Source of the DNA: Mesorhizobium sp. 131-2-1
GTDB lineage: Bacteria; Pseudomonadota; Alphaproteobacteria; Rhizobiales; Rhizobiaceae
Length of the DNA: 64,000 bases
Reading direction: 5' to 3'
Assembly (NCBI RefSeq): GCF_016756535.1
Contig: NZ_AP023247.1
Span: 124,001 to 188,000 of the forward strand
The first letter of the stretch is position 1. Each line of letters starts with the position of its first letter. A program made the translations under genes and the position numbers. Positions 27,423-35,976 of this stretch are shown here, one piece after another. The notes below the pieces were generated by a model. That model was not told where the DNA came from. It did not search any database and was given only the letters and a program-made list of their open reading frames with translations.

Positions 27423-29860
27423 CCTTGCCCAGCCACGCCGGGATCGTCGTCATCGGTGGCGGCATCATCGGCTGCTCGACGGCCTATCATCTGGCGCGCG
27501 ACCACAAGGCCGATGTCGTGCTGCTGGAGCAAGGCAAGCTGACCTCGGGCTCGACCTGGCACGCGGCCGGACTGGTCGGCCAGCTGCGCTCTTCGGCCTC
27601 GATCACGCGCGTGCTGAAGTATTCGGTCGAGCTCTACAAAGGGCTGGAGGCCGAGACCGGGCTCGCCACCGGCTGGAAGATGACCGGGTGCCTCAGGCTT
27701 GCCACCAATGCCGACCGCTGGACCGAGTTCAAGCGGCTGGCGACGACGGCGAAGAGCTTCGGTATGGACATGCAATTGCTGTCGCCGGCCGAGGTAAAAA
27801 GGATGTGGCCGCTGATGGAGAGCGGCGACCTCGTCGGCGCTTCCTGGCTGCCGACCGACGGCCAGGCCAGCCCCTCCGACATCACGCAGTCGCTGGCCAA
27901 GGGCGCGCGCATGCATGGCGCCAAATTGTTCGAGGAGGTACGCGTCACAGGCTTCGGCATGAAGGACGGCCGCATCACGGTGGTGAAGACCGACAAGGGC
28001 GACATCGCCTGCGACAAGGTGGTGAACTGCGCCGGGCAATGGGCCCGCCAGGTCGGCGCGATGGCCGGCATAAACGTGCCGCTGCAGCCGGTCAAGCACC
28101 AGTACATCATCACCGACAAGATCGAGGGGCTTGCGACCGACGCGCCGACGATCCGCGACCCCGACCGCCGCACCTATTTCAAGGAAGAGGTCGGCGGGCT
28201 GGTGATGGGCGGCTATGAGCCGAACCCGCAGGCCTGGACGACCGGCGACGTTCCCGATGACTGGGAATTCCGGCTATTCGACGACGACTACGATCACTTC
28301 GAGCAGCATATGGCGCAGGCGATCGAGCGGGTGCCGGCACTGGCCGATGCCGGCGTCAAGCAGATGATCAACGGACCGGAAAGTTTTACGCCGGACGGCA
28401 ATTTCATCCTCGGCGCGGCACCCGAATGCGCCAACATGTTCGTCGGCGCCGGCTTCAACGCCTTTGGCATCGCGTCGGGCGGAGGTGCCGGCTGGGTACT
28501 GGCGCAATGGGTGGTCGACGGCGAGGCGCCGCTCGACCTCTGGGTGGTCGACATAAGGCGCTTTTCCGGCCTGCACCGCGACCGGCAATGGGTGTGCGAC
28601 CGCACGCTGGAAGCCTACGGCAAGCACTACACGATCGGCTTCCCGCATGAGGAATACCTCTCGGGCCGGCCGCGCATCGTCTCGCCGCTCTATGAGCGGC
28701 TGAAGCAGCACCGCGCCGTGTTCGGCTCGAAGCTCGGCTGGGAGCGGCCGAACTGGTTCGCGCCCGAGGGCATGGCGCCAGAAGATGTCTACTCGATGGG
28801 CCGACAGAACTGGTTCCCGGCGGTCGGCGACGAACACAGGCACGTGCGCGAGAAGGTCGGCATCTTCGACCAGTCCTCCTTCGCCAAATATGAGATGACC
28901 GGCGCGGATGCGCTGAAGGCGCTCGACTGGATCTGCGCCAACGATGTCAACAAGCCGGTCGGCCGGCTGACCTACACGCAGCTTCTCAACACGCGTGGCG
29001 GTATCGAGGCGGACCTGACCGTGTCGCGGCTTGGCGAGGACAGGTTCTACATCGTCACCGGCACCGGTTTTCGCACGCATGATCTGTCGTGGATCGAGGA
29101 CCATGTCGGCAAGGGCCTCGACGTGACGCTGAAGGATGTCAGCGAGGATTTCGGCACGCTGACGCTGATGGGGCCGCGCGCCCGCGACGTGCTGTCGACG
29201 GTGATCGATGCGGATGTCTCCAACACCGCCTTTCCGTTCGGCCATGCGCGCGAGATCACGATCGCCGGCCACACGGTGAAGGCGCTGCGCGTCACCTATG
29301 TCGGCGAGCTGGGCTGGGAGCTGCATGTGCCGATCGCCGCAACTGGCGAGATCTTCGACACACTGATGGCGGCGGGCAAGGCGCATGGCATACGACCGGT
29401 CGGCTACCGAGCGCTGGAGTCGCTTCGGCTGGAGAAGGGCTACCGCGCCTGGGGCTCCGACATCACCCCCAACGACACGCCGCAGGAAGGCGGCCTCGGC
29501 TGGGCGGTGAAGCTGCGCAAGAACACCGATTTCCTCGGCCGCAGGGCACTCGAAAAGGCCGGCGGCGAGGCACTGAAGAAACGCTTTGCCGGCTTCACCG
29601 TCGACGACCCGGAGACGGTGCTGGTCGGGCGCGAGACCATCCTGCGCAATGGCGAGCCGGTCGGCTACCTCACCAGCGGCGGCTATGGCTACACGATCGG
29701 CAAGAACATCGGCTACGGCTATGTGCGCAACGCCGACGGCGTGAGCGACGATTTCCTCGCTTCGGGCGACTATCAGCTGGTGGTGGCGATGGACCGCACG
29801 CCGGCAAAGATCCATCTGGAGCCGATGTACGATCCGGCTGGGGCAAAAATCAAAGCCTGA
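27419..29860 (+). CDS. Dimethylglycine/sarcosine dehydrogenase-type flavoprotein with GcvT domain
   Basis: An 813-residue fusion of an N-terminal DAO-type FAD domain (HAGIVVIGGGIIGCSTAYHL; GSTWHAAGL carries the histidine that binds FAD covalently in DMGDH) with a central FAO domain and a C-terminal GcvT/aminomethyltransferase domain from about residue 430 that binds folate. Such enzymes demethylate N-methyl amines and pass the one-carbon unit to tetrahydrofolate. The substrate need not be dimethylglycine, and the coupling to a choline-kinase-like gene is unusual. A start at 27419 is chosen. An apparent extension to 27263 lies inside the kinase gene. Confidence 0.92.
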   Translation: MTLPSHAGIVVIGGGIIGCSTAYHLARDHKADVVLLEQGKLTSGSTWHAAGLVGQLRSSASITRVLKYSVELYKGLEAETGLATGWKMTGCLRLATNADRWTEFKRLATTAKSFGMDMQLLSPAEVKRMWPLMESGDLVGASWLPTDGQASPSDITQSLAKGARMHGAKLFEEVRVTGFGMKDGRITVVKTDKGDIACDKVVNCAGQWARQVGAMAGINVPLQPVKHQYIITDKIEGLATDAPTIRDPDRRTYFKEEVGGLVMGGYEPNPQAWTTGDVPDDWEFRLFDDDYDHFEQHMAQAIERVPALADAGVKQMINGPESFTPDGNFILGAAPECANMFVGAGFNAFGIASGGGAGWVLAQWVVDGEAPLDLWVVDIRRFSGLHRDRQWVCDRTLEAYGKHYTIGFPHEEYLSGRPRIVSPLYERLKQHRAVFGSKLGWERPNWFAPEGMAPEDVYSMGRQNWFPAVGDEHRHVREKVGIFDQSSFAKYEMTGADALKALDWICANDVNKPVGRLTYTQLLNTRGGIEADLTVSRLGEDRFYIVTGTGFRTHDLSWIEDHVGKGLDVTLKDVSEDFGTLTLMGPRARDVLSTVIDADVSNTAFPFGHAREITIAGHTVKALRVTYVGELGWELHVPIAATGEIFDTLMAAGKAHGIRPVGYRALESLRLEKGYRAWGSDITPNDTPQEGGLGWAVKLRKNTDFLGRRALEKAGGEALKKRFAGFTVDDPETVLVGRETILRNGEPVGYLTSGGYGYTIGKNIGYGYVRNADGVSDDFLASGDYQLVVAMDRTPAKIHLEPMYDPAGAKIKA

Positions 29861-29878
29861 CCAGAGTATCTGTCTTAG

Positions 29879-29922
29879 GCAATTCCGGACGGAAAACCGC
29901 TACACACTTTTCCTGGAATTGC
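29879..29922. repeat. Palindromic intergenic repeat (GCAATTCC type)
   Basis: Arms GCAATTCC (29879-29886) and GGAATTGC (29915-29922) enclose GGACGGAAAACCGCTACACACTTTTCCT-like sequence. It lies between the convergent DMGDH-like and methyltransferase genes. A diverged copy lies at 54261-54308. Confidence 0.7.
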
Positions 29923-29931
29923 TCTTGCAGA

Positions 29932-30564
29932 TCAGGCGACGCCCAGGACGAGGCCGCGGCTGGGCACGGTGTCGGCTTCGCCGGGCATCGAGACATAGGG
30001 CGCCGTTTCCTCGACCCGGACAACCGTACCTTTCGCCTCGAGGTCGGCGATGCTTTTGGCAAAGCCCCCTTCCCACAGGGTGTTCTTGACCGTCAGCACG
30101 ATGACACCGCCGGGCTTGCAGATGCGGATCAGTTCGTCCAGCCCTTCGGCGCCGACATGGCCGGAGGTGAAGACGCCGGCCGAGACGATGCCGGCATAGG
30201 CATTGTCCGCGAAGGGCAATGGCCCACCCATCGCCAGGCAGTGAAGTGCGGCGTAGACGCCTTTGGCGGCCGCCTTGTCCAGCATGCCTTGCGAAATATC
30301 GAGCGCCTCGACCTTCGGGTAGCCGGTGATGGCCAACCACTCGCCGATCAGGCCGGTGCCGGCGCCGGCGTCGAGCAGCGGCGCCGCGCCGCGCGGCAGA
30401 TGGCGGGCAAGCAGCGCCAGGCAGATCGTCGGATGGCGGTAGCCGGCCGCCGACATGTCGGCGTCGTAGGTTTCCGACCAGCTATCATAGAGCGCCGCCA
30501 CTTCCTCGGGCCGCGTCGCGGCGTAGGCTGCGCTGAGCGCACCCAGATGTTTGCTGTCGGTCAT
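29932..30564 (-). CDS. Class I SAM-dependent methyltransferase (METTL27/WBSCR27-like)
   Basis: A 210-residue class I methyltransferase. The SAM motif I is LLDAGAGTGLIGEWL, motif II VEALDISQGMLDKA, and the LYDSWSETYDADMSAAGYRHP opening resembles the Williams-Beuren region 27 protein group. It lies tail to tail with the DMGDH-like gene and divergent from kinase paralogue 2. The substrate is unknown, and an amine or a kinase-linked metabolite would fit the setting. The start at 30564 is preferred over 30615, but the ribosome site is weak. Confidence 0.85.
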   Translation of the reverse strand: MTDSKHLGALSAAYAATRPEEVAALYDSWSETYDADMSAAGYRHPTICLALLARHLPRGAAPLLDAGAGTGLIGEWLAITGYPKVEALDISQGMLDKAAAKGVYAALHCLAMGGPLPFADNAYAGIVSAGVFTSGHVGAEGLDELIRICKPGGVIVLTVKNTLWEGGFAKSIADLEAKGTVVRVEETAPYVSMPGEADTVPSRGLVLGVA

Positions 30565-30674
30565 CGCTGCTTTGCCGTCGCCTGATCGAGTCGCCTTCGA
30601 TCCGATGATAGCCAAACGGCGAAAACTGTGGAACCGTCCCCACCATAAATAGGGCGTGAAGGTAAATACGGGGC

Positions 30675-31577
30675 ATGACTATGGACGAGGCGCGCGCGGC
30701 GTTGGCCGCCATTCCGGTGCTGGCGGGCTACCAGGGGCCGCTGGAACGGCTCGGCGGTCTCACCAATCTGGTCTACAGGGCGGGCGATCTTTGCCTGCGC
30801 ATCCCGGGCAAGGGCACCGAGGAATACATCAACCGCGCCAATGAGGCGGTGGCGGCGCGCGAGGCAGCCAGGGCCGGCGTCAGTCCCGAGGTGCTGCATG
30901 CCGACGCCGGGACCGGCGTGCTGGTGACCCGCTTCCTAGCCGGCGCCGAGACGATGTCGCCGGAAAAGTTCAAGACGAGACCCGGCAGCCCGGCACGCGC
31001 GGGCGAGGCCTTCCGCAAGTTGCATTCATCCGGCGCGGTCTTTCCCTTTCGCTTCGAGCTGTTTTCAATGATCGACGACTATCTGAAGGTACTGTCGACC
31101 AAGGATGTCGCGCTGCCCGAAGGCTATCACGACGTGGTGCGGGAGGCTGACGGCGTGCGCGCCGCGCTCGCCGTCCATCCCGCTCCGCTTGTCGCCTGCC
31201 ACTGCGATCCGCTGTGCGAGAACTTCCTCGATACGGGCGACCGGATGTGGATCGTCGACTGGGAGTATTCGGGCATGAACGATCCGCTCTGGGATCTCGG
31301 CGACCTCTCGGTGGAAGGCAAATTCGACGACGCCCAGGATGAGGAGCTGATGCTGGCCTATTTCGGCCGCGAGCCAAAGCCCGCCGAGCGCGGGCGCGTC
31401 GTTATCTACAAGGCGATGTGCGACCTTCTCTGGACGCTTTGGGGTTTGATCCAGCTTGCCAACAACAATCCGGTCGACGATTTCCGCGCCTATGCCGACG
31501 GCCGCTTCGCCCGCTGCAGGGCGCTGATGGAGACAAAGGAATTTTCAGAGCACCTGGCGGCTGCAAGAGCAGCGTGA
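30675..31577 (+). CDS. Choline kinase-like phosphotransferase (paralogue 2)
   Basis: A 300-residue APH/choline-kinase-family protein with LGGLTNLVYRAGDLCLRIPG at the N-terminus, catalytic HCDPLCENFL and metal-binding VDWEYSGMNDPLWDLGDL, which fits the LicA-type choline kinase signature. It shares the fold but little detailed sequence with paralogue 1 at 26532, so the two probably act on different alcohols. It ends 19 bases before the convergent DMT transporter gene. Confidence 0.88.
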   Translation: MTMDEARAALAAIPVLAGYQGPLERLGGLTNLVYRAGDLCLRIPGKGTEEYINRANEAVAAREAARAGVSPEVLHADAGTGVLVTRFLAGAETMSPEKFKTRPGSPARAGEAFRKLHSSGAVFPFRFELFSMIDDYLKVLSTKDVALPEGYHDVVREADGVRAALAVHPAPLVACHCDPLCENFLDTGDRMWIVDWEYSGMNDPLWDLGDLSVEGKFDDAQDEELMLAYFGREPKPAERGRVVIYKAMCDLLWTLWGLIQLANNNPVDDFRAYADGRFARCRALMETKEFSEHLAAARAA

Positions 31578-31596
31578 GCACCAGCGGCAACGGATT

Positions 31597-32520
31597 TCAG
31601 TTCACCCCCTTCGGCACGTTCTCGGGCGGCACCACGGTTTCCACCACCTTCTGGCGATGGAAGATGAAGATGCCGGCGAGCACGACGATCGCCGAACCGA
31701 CCAGGATGCGGGGGCTCGGCACGTCGCCGAAGAAGACCAGGCCGAAAATGATCGCCCACAGAAGCAGGCTGTAGTGCAGTGGCGCCAGCGTCGAGGCCGG
31801 CGCCAGCTTCAGCGCCCTGGTGATCATCAGATGGGCGGTGCAGGAGACGACGCCGAGCAAGAGCATGGCGCCGAAATCGAGCGCGGACGGCGCCCGCCAG
31901 GCGCCGATGGTCAAGGCGCCGCCGACCAGCAGCGTGCCGATGGTCTGCCAGGTAACAAGCGTCGTGTCGCTGGTGCCGCGCAGCCGCCGGCCGAGGATGA
32001 TGGCGAAGGCGAAGGCGATGCTGCCGACCAGCGCATAGGCCGACGACAGCGAGAACGCCGCCGAGGAAGGCTTCAGAATGATCAGCACGCCGCAGAAGCC
32101 GACCAGGATGGCCAGCCAGCGGCGCCAGCCGACCTTTTCGCCGAGCAGCAGATGCGACAGCGCCGCGACATAGATCGGTCCGGCCATGTAGAAGCTCATC
32201 ACATCGGCGAGCGGCAGGTAGACGACGGCGGCATAGAAGAGGCCGGTGTCGAGCGTGGTGGCCACCACGCGCAGAAGCTGCAGCACCGGCCGTTCCATGT
32301 GGAACAACTTGCCGGGCCCCTGGTTGGCGATCATCGGGCCAAGCACGATGAAGGCGCCGATTGAACGGATCAGCACGACCTGACCGACGGAGAAGCTGGC
32401 GACCAGCCATTTGCCCATCGCATCGTTCAGCGCGAACATGAAATCGCCCGCCAGCATCAGGAGGATGCCGGCGAGGAGAACGTTCCTGATCGTCAGAGTG
32501 CGGGCGATGGATCGAACCAT
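31597..32520 (-). CDS. DMT-superfamily (EamA) transporter
   Basis: A 307-residue inner-membrane protein with about ten hydrophobic helices in two EamA repeats (one beginning near ILLMLAGDFMFALNDAMGKW, the second near LLGVVSCTAHLMITRALK). EamA proteins export amino acids, purines or other metabolites. It lies 82 bases downstream of the cytosine-deaminase-like gene on the same strand, suggesting that it moves a product or substrate of that enzyme. Confidence 0.88.
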   Translation of the reverse strand: MVRSIARTLTIRNVLLAGILLMLAGDFMFALNDAMGKWLVASFSVGQVVLIRSIGAFIVLGPMIANQGPGKLFHMERPVLQLLRVVATTLDTGLFYAAVVYLPLADVMSFYMAGPIYVAALSHLLLGEKVGWRRWLAILVGFCGVLIILKPSSAAFSLSSAYALVGSIAFAFAIILGRRLRGTSDTTLVTWQTIGTLLVGGALTIGAWRAPSALDFGAMLLLGVVSCTAHLMITRALKLAPASTLAPLHYSLLLWAIIFGLVFFGDVPSPRILVGSAIVVLAGIFIFHRQKVVETVVPPENVPKGVN

Positions 32521-32602
32521 GCCGGCTGCCTAGACGCAAGCGGCCGCTTTGACGAGTGGAAATCGCAGAAAAGGTAAGACCAGCAGCGGGAATCGGCTGG
32601 CT

Positions 32603-33883
32603 CTACGCCGATTTGTGCCGCCGATTTACCTGGCCCGGCCGGCCGGCAATCGACAGGCGCGTCTCCTGCTTCGTCCGCTCGGCCACGACCTTGCCCCTGG
32701 CGATGACGCAGAGGCGCTCGGGGCGCAAGCGCACCGCCTCGATCGGATTGCCGGCGTCGAGGACGACCAGGCTGGCGCGCTTGCCGACGGCAAGCCCGAG
32801 ATGGTCGAGGCCCATGATGGCGGCATTTACGTTGGTGACCATGTCGAAGCAGCGCGCCATGTCGGCCGGGCTCGACATCTGGGCGACATGCAGGCCCATG
32901 AAGGCGACGTCGAGCATGTCGGCGGTGCCCAGCGAATACCAGGGATCGAGCACGCAATCCTGGCCCCAGCCGACGCGGATGCCGAGCGCCAGCATCTCCT
33001 TCACCCGGGTCAGGCCCCGGCGCTTGGGGAAGGTGTCGTGCCGGCCCTGCAGCATGATGTTGATCAGCGGGTTGGGGATCGCCGACACGCCGGCCTCGGC
33101 GATCAGCGGCAACAGCTTCGAGACATAGTAGTTGTCCATCGAATGCATGGAGGTCAGATGCGAGCCGGCCACCCTGCCCTGCAGGCCAAGCCGCTGCGTC
33201 TCATAGGCCAGCTGCTCGATGTGGCGCGACAGCGGGTCGTCTGTCTCGTCGCAATGCAGGTCGACCATCAGGCCGCGTTTTGCGGCGATTTCGCACAGTT
33301 CCGTCACCGAGCGCGTGCCGTCGGCCATGGTGCGCTCGAAATGCGGGATACCGCCGACGATATCGACACCCATGTCGAGCGCGCGGATGGTGTTTTCACG
33401 CGCCGTCGGCGAGCGGTAAAGCCCGTCCTGCGGGAAGGCGACGAGCTGCAGGTCGATATAGGGCGCCACCGTCTTCTTGACGTCGAGGAGCGCCTCGACC
33501 GCGAGCAGCCGGTCGTCGCAGACATCGACATGGGTGCGGATGGCAAGCAGGCCCATCGACACCGCCCAGTCGCAATAGGCGAGCGCCCGCTCCCGCACCG
33601 CCTGATGCGTCAACAGCGGCTTCAACTCGCCCCAGAGCGCGATGCCTTCGAGCAGCGTGCCCGACGCGTTGATGCGCGGAATGCCGTAGGACAGCGTGGC
33701 GTCCATGTGGAAATGCGGGTCGACGAAAGGCGGCGAGACCAGGTTGCCGTGGGCATCGACCTCCTTGCCCGCCTTGGCGTCCAGTCTGGGCTCGATCGCC
33801 GCGATCGTCTCGCCGGCAATGCCGATGTCGGCAACCCGTCCGTCAGGCAGGGTGCCGCCGCGCACGATGAGGTCGAAATCCAT
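32603..33883 (-). CDS. Cytosine deaminase-like amidohydrolase
   Basis: A 426-residue metal-dependent amidohydrolase very similar to E. coli CodA. Metal and catalytic residues are all in place: H57 and H59 (PHFHMD), H210 and E213 (HCDE), H242 (SHLTSMH) and D309 (GQDCVLDPW). Conserved stretches include THVDVCDD, LQLVAFPQDGL and PLGT-like SLGTADML. It should deaminate cytosine or a related cyclic amidine (isoguanine, creatinine). It is followed by a DMT transporter and is divergent from the ABC exporter. Confidence 0.9.
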   Translation of the reverse strand: MDFDLIVRGGTLPDGRVADIGIAGETIAAIEPRLDAKAGKEVDAHGNLVSPPFVDPHFHMDATLSYGIPRINASGTLLEGIALWGELKPLLTHQAVRERALAYCDWAVSMGLLAIRTHVDVCDDRLLAVEALLDVKKTVAPYIDLQLVAFPQDGLYRSPTARENTIRALDMGVDIVGGIPHFERTMADGTRSVTELCEIAAKRGLMVDLHCDETDDPLSRHIEQLAYETQRLGLQGRVAGSHLTSMHSMDNYYVSKLLPLIAEAGVSAIPNPLINIMLQGRHDTFPKRRGLTRVKEMLALGIRVGWGQDCVLDPWYSLGTADMLDVAFMGLHVAQMSSPADMARCFDMVTNVNAAIMGLDHLGLAVGKRASLVVLDAGNPIEAVRLRPERLCVIARGKVVAERTKQETRLSIAGRPGQVNRRHKSA

Positions 33884-34058
33884 CTGTGGTCATCCCTTTG
33901 GTAGAATCAGCTTCTATCGTGGCCGAAAAGACACCCAGCCGCAGCCGTTTCCTTTCGCGACGGCGAAAGGTTCCATCCGACGGCAACTCGCTCTATAAGC
34001 CGCCTCTCGCCCCGGTGGCGAATCCGAAATCGTTTCAGCCAGGCATGGGATCGGCCGA

Positions 34059-35813
34059 TTGTTTCGCTTCTTCCGCTCGACGGAAAACCAGCGCCTCATC
34101 GCGAGGCTGGTGAGGGAATCCTTCCGGGAGCACAGGGCCGGATATGGCGCCGCCGTATTGTCGATGCTCGTGGTGGCCGCCACGACCGGCGCGAGCGCCT
34201 GGATCCTGAAGGAGATCACCAATGAATTCGTGATCTACAAGAGGATCGATCGCGTCAATCTGATCGCGGTCGCAGTCGCGGTGATCTTCCTTCTCAAGGG
34301 CGCCGCCAATTTCGTCCAGGCCTATTTCATGAGCCGCGTCGGCAACGCCATCATCGCCGACCGACAGCGCAAGATCTATGACCGCATCCTGGCGCAAGGC
34401 ATAGAATTCTATCATGCGACCTCGTCGTCCGATCTGATCACCCGCATGACCAACAATGCACAGGCCGCGCGCAGCGTGCTCGACCTCGTCGTCACGTCCT
34501 ATGTGCGGGACCTGGTGACGCTGATTGTGCTGGTGTTGGTCATGATCTGGCAGCAGCCGGCGCTGTCTTTGATCTGCTTCGTCATCGGGCCCGTGGCCAT
34601 CTATGGCGTCAACCGCATCCTGAAGCGCGTCCGCAAGATCGCCAAGATGGAATTCCGCTCGCTCGGCCAGATCGTGCATGTGATGCAGGAGACGGCAGTC
34701 GGCGTGCGCGTCGTGAAGTCCTTCAATCTCGAGGGCGCGATGCGCAAGCGCATGTACAAGGCGGTTTCCGACGTCGAAAACCGCGCCAACAACATCGCCA
34801 CGCTGGAGGCCGCCACCAGCCCGGTCATGGAAACGCTTGCCGGCCTGGCGATCGCCGGCGCCGTCTTCGTCAGCGGTTTTCTCGTCCTTCAGGGCGGCCA
34901 GATGCCGGGCAACATCATGGCCTTCATCGGAGCACTGCTGCTCGCCTACGAGCCGGCCAAGCGCCTGGCGCGCGTGCGCATTTCGCTGGAGACCGGCATC
35001 GTCGGCGTGCGCATGATGTTCCAGCTCGCCGACCGGCCGCTGACGCTGGCCGAAAAGCCCGACGCCAGGCCGCTGCAGCCAGGTCCCGGCGAAATCCGCT
35101 TCGAGGACGTCGGCTTCGCCTATCCGGAGAGCCAGCCGGTGTTTGAAGGCTTCAACCTCACCCTCGCGGCGGGCAGGATGACGGCGCTGGTCGGGCCTTC
35201 GGGCAGTGGCAAGTCGACGATCCTGAACCTGATCATGCGCATGTACGACCCGCAGGACGGCAAGGTGCTGTTCGACGGCCAGGACATCTCCCATGCGACG
35301 CTCGCCTCGCTCAGGGGAAAGATCGCCTATGTCAGCCAGGACACATTCCTGTTTGCCGGCACCGTGATGCACAACATCCGCCTCGGCCGTGAGGGCGCGA
35401 CCGACGCGGAGGTGATGGCCGCCGCCAAGGCCGCCAATGCACATGACTTCATCACCGCCATGGCCAAGGGCTACGAGACCGAAGTGGGCGAGAACGGCTC
35501 GCTGCTCTCAGGCGGACAGCGCCAGCGAATCTCGATTGCTCGCGCCATGCTGCGCAATGCCGAAATCCTGCTTCTCGACGAGGCGACCAGCGCGCTCGAT
35601 GCCGAGTCGGAAGCGCTGTTCCGCGACGCGCTGCAGCAGCTCACCGTCGGGCGCACGACGATCGTCATCGCGCACCGGCTGTCGACAGTGCACCAGGCCG
35701 ACACGATCGTGGTGCTGGAGAGCGGCAAGGTGGTGGAAAGCGGCCCGCACAAGACCCTGCTCAGGCAGGGCGGGCTGTACCAGAAGCTTTATGAATATCA
35801 GCTGATGCCGTAA
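34059..35813 (+). CDS. MsbA-type ABC exporter (fused membrane and ATPase domains)
   Basis: A 584-residue half transporter. Residues ~25-310 are a six-helix exporter membrane domain. Residues ~345-580 are the ATPase with Walker A GPSGSGKST, signature LLSGGQRQRISIARAML, Walker B ILLLDEATSALD and switch IAHRLSTV. It would act as a homodimer flipping lipids, glycans or drugs. The only suitable start is TTG 34059. No in-frame ATG is available upstream. Confidence 0.92.
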   Translation: MFRFFRSTENQRLIARLVRESFREHRAGYGAAVLSMLVVAATTGASAWILKEITNEFVIYKRIDRVNLIAVAVAVIFLLKGAANFVQAYFMSRVGNAIIADRQRKIYDRILAQGIEFYHATSSSDLITRMTNNAQAARSVLDLVVTSYVRDLVTLIVLVLVMIWQQPALSLICFVIGPVAIYGVNRILKRVRKIAKMEFRSLGQIVHVMQETAVGVRVVKSFNLEGAMRKRMYKAVSDVENRANNIATLEAATSPVMETLAGLAIAGAVFVSGFLVLQGGQMPGNIMAFIGALLLAYEPAKRLARVRISLETGIVGVRMMFQLADRPLTLAEKPDARPLQPGPGEIRFEDVGFAYPESQPVFEGFNLTLAAGRMTALVGPSGSGKSTILNLIMRMYDPQDGKVLFDGQDISHATLASLRGKIAYVSQDTFLFAGTVMHNIRLGREGATDAEVMAAAKAANAHDFITAMAKGYETEVGENGSLLSGGQRQRISIARAMLRNAEILLLDEATSALDAESEALFRDALQQLTVGRTTIVIAHRLSTVHQADTIVVLESGKVVESGPHKTLLRQGGLYQKLYEYQLMP

Positions 35814-35818
35814 CGCCT

Positions 35819-35970
35819 TTTCCTCCCCCCCTTGTGGGGGAAGGTGGATCGGCGCGCAGCGCCGAGACGGATGAGGGGTGTTCCAGCGGAGTGAGACGTC
35901 GGCGTTCCCTGGAACACCCCTCATCCGTCGCCTTCGGCGACACCTTCTCCCACAGGGGGAGAAGGGGGAG
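35819..35970. repeat. Long palindromic intergenic repeat with perfect 21-bp arms
   Basis: A 21-bp arm at 35866-35886 is perfectly inverted at 35909-35929 around a 22-base spacer. Outside it, the CCCCCTTGTGGGGGAAGG and CCTTCTCCCACAGGGGGAGAAGG edges form a second inverted pair. It fills the gap between the convergent ABC exporter and ilvD genes, and can form a large cruciform or a bidirectional terminator. Confidence 0.8.
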
Positions 35971-35976
35971 CCTAGA

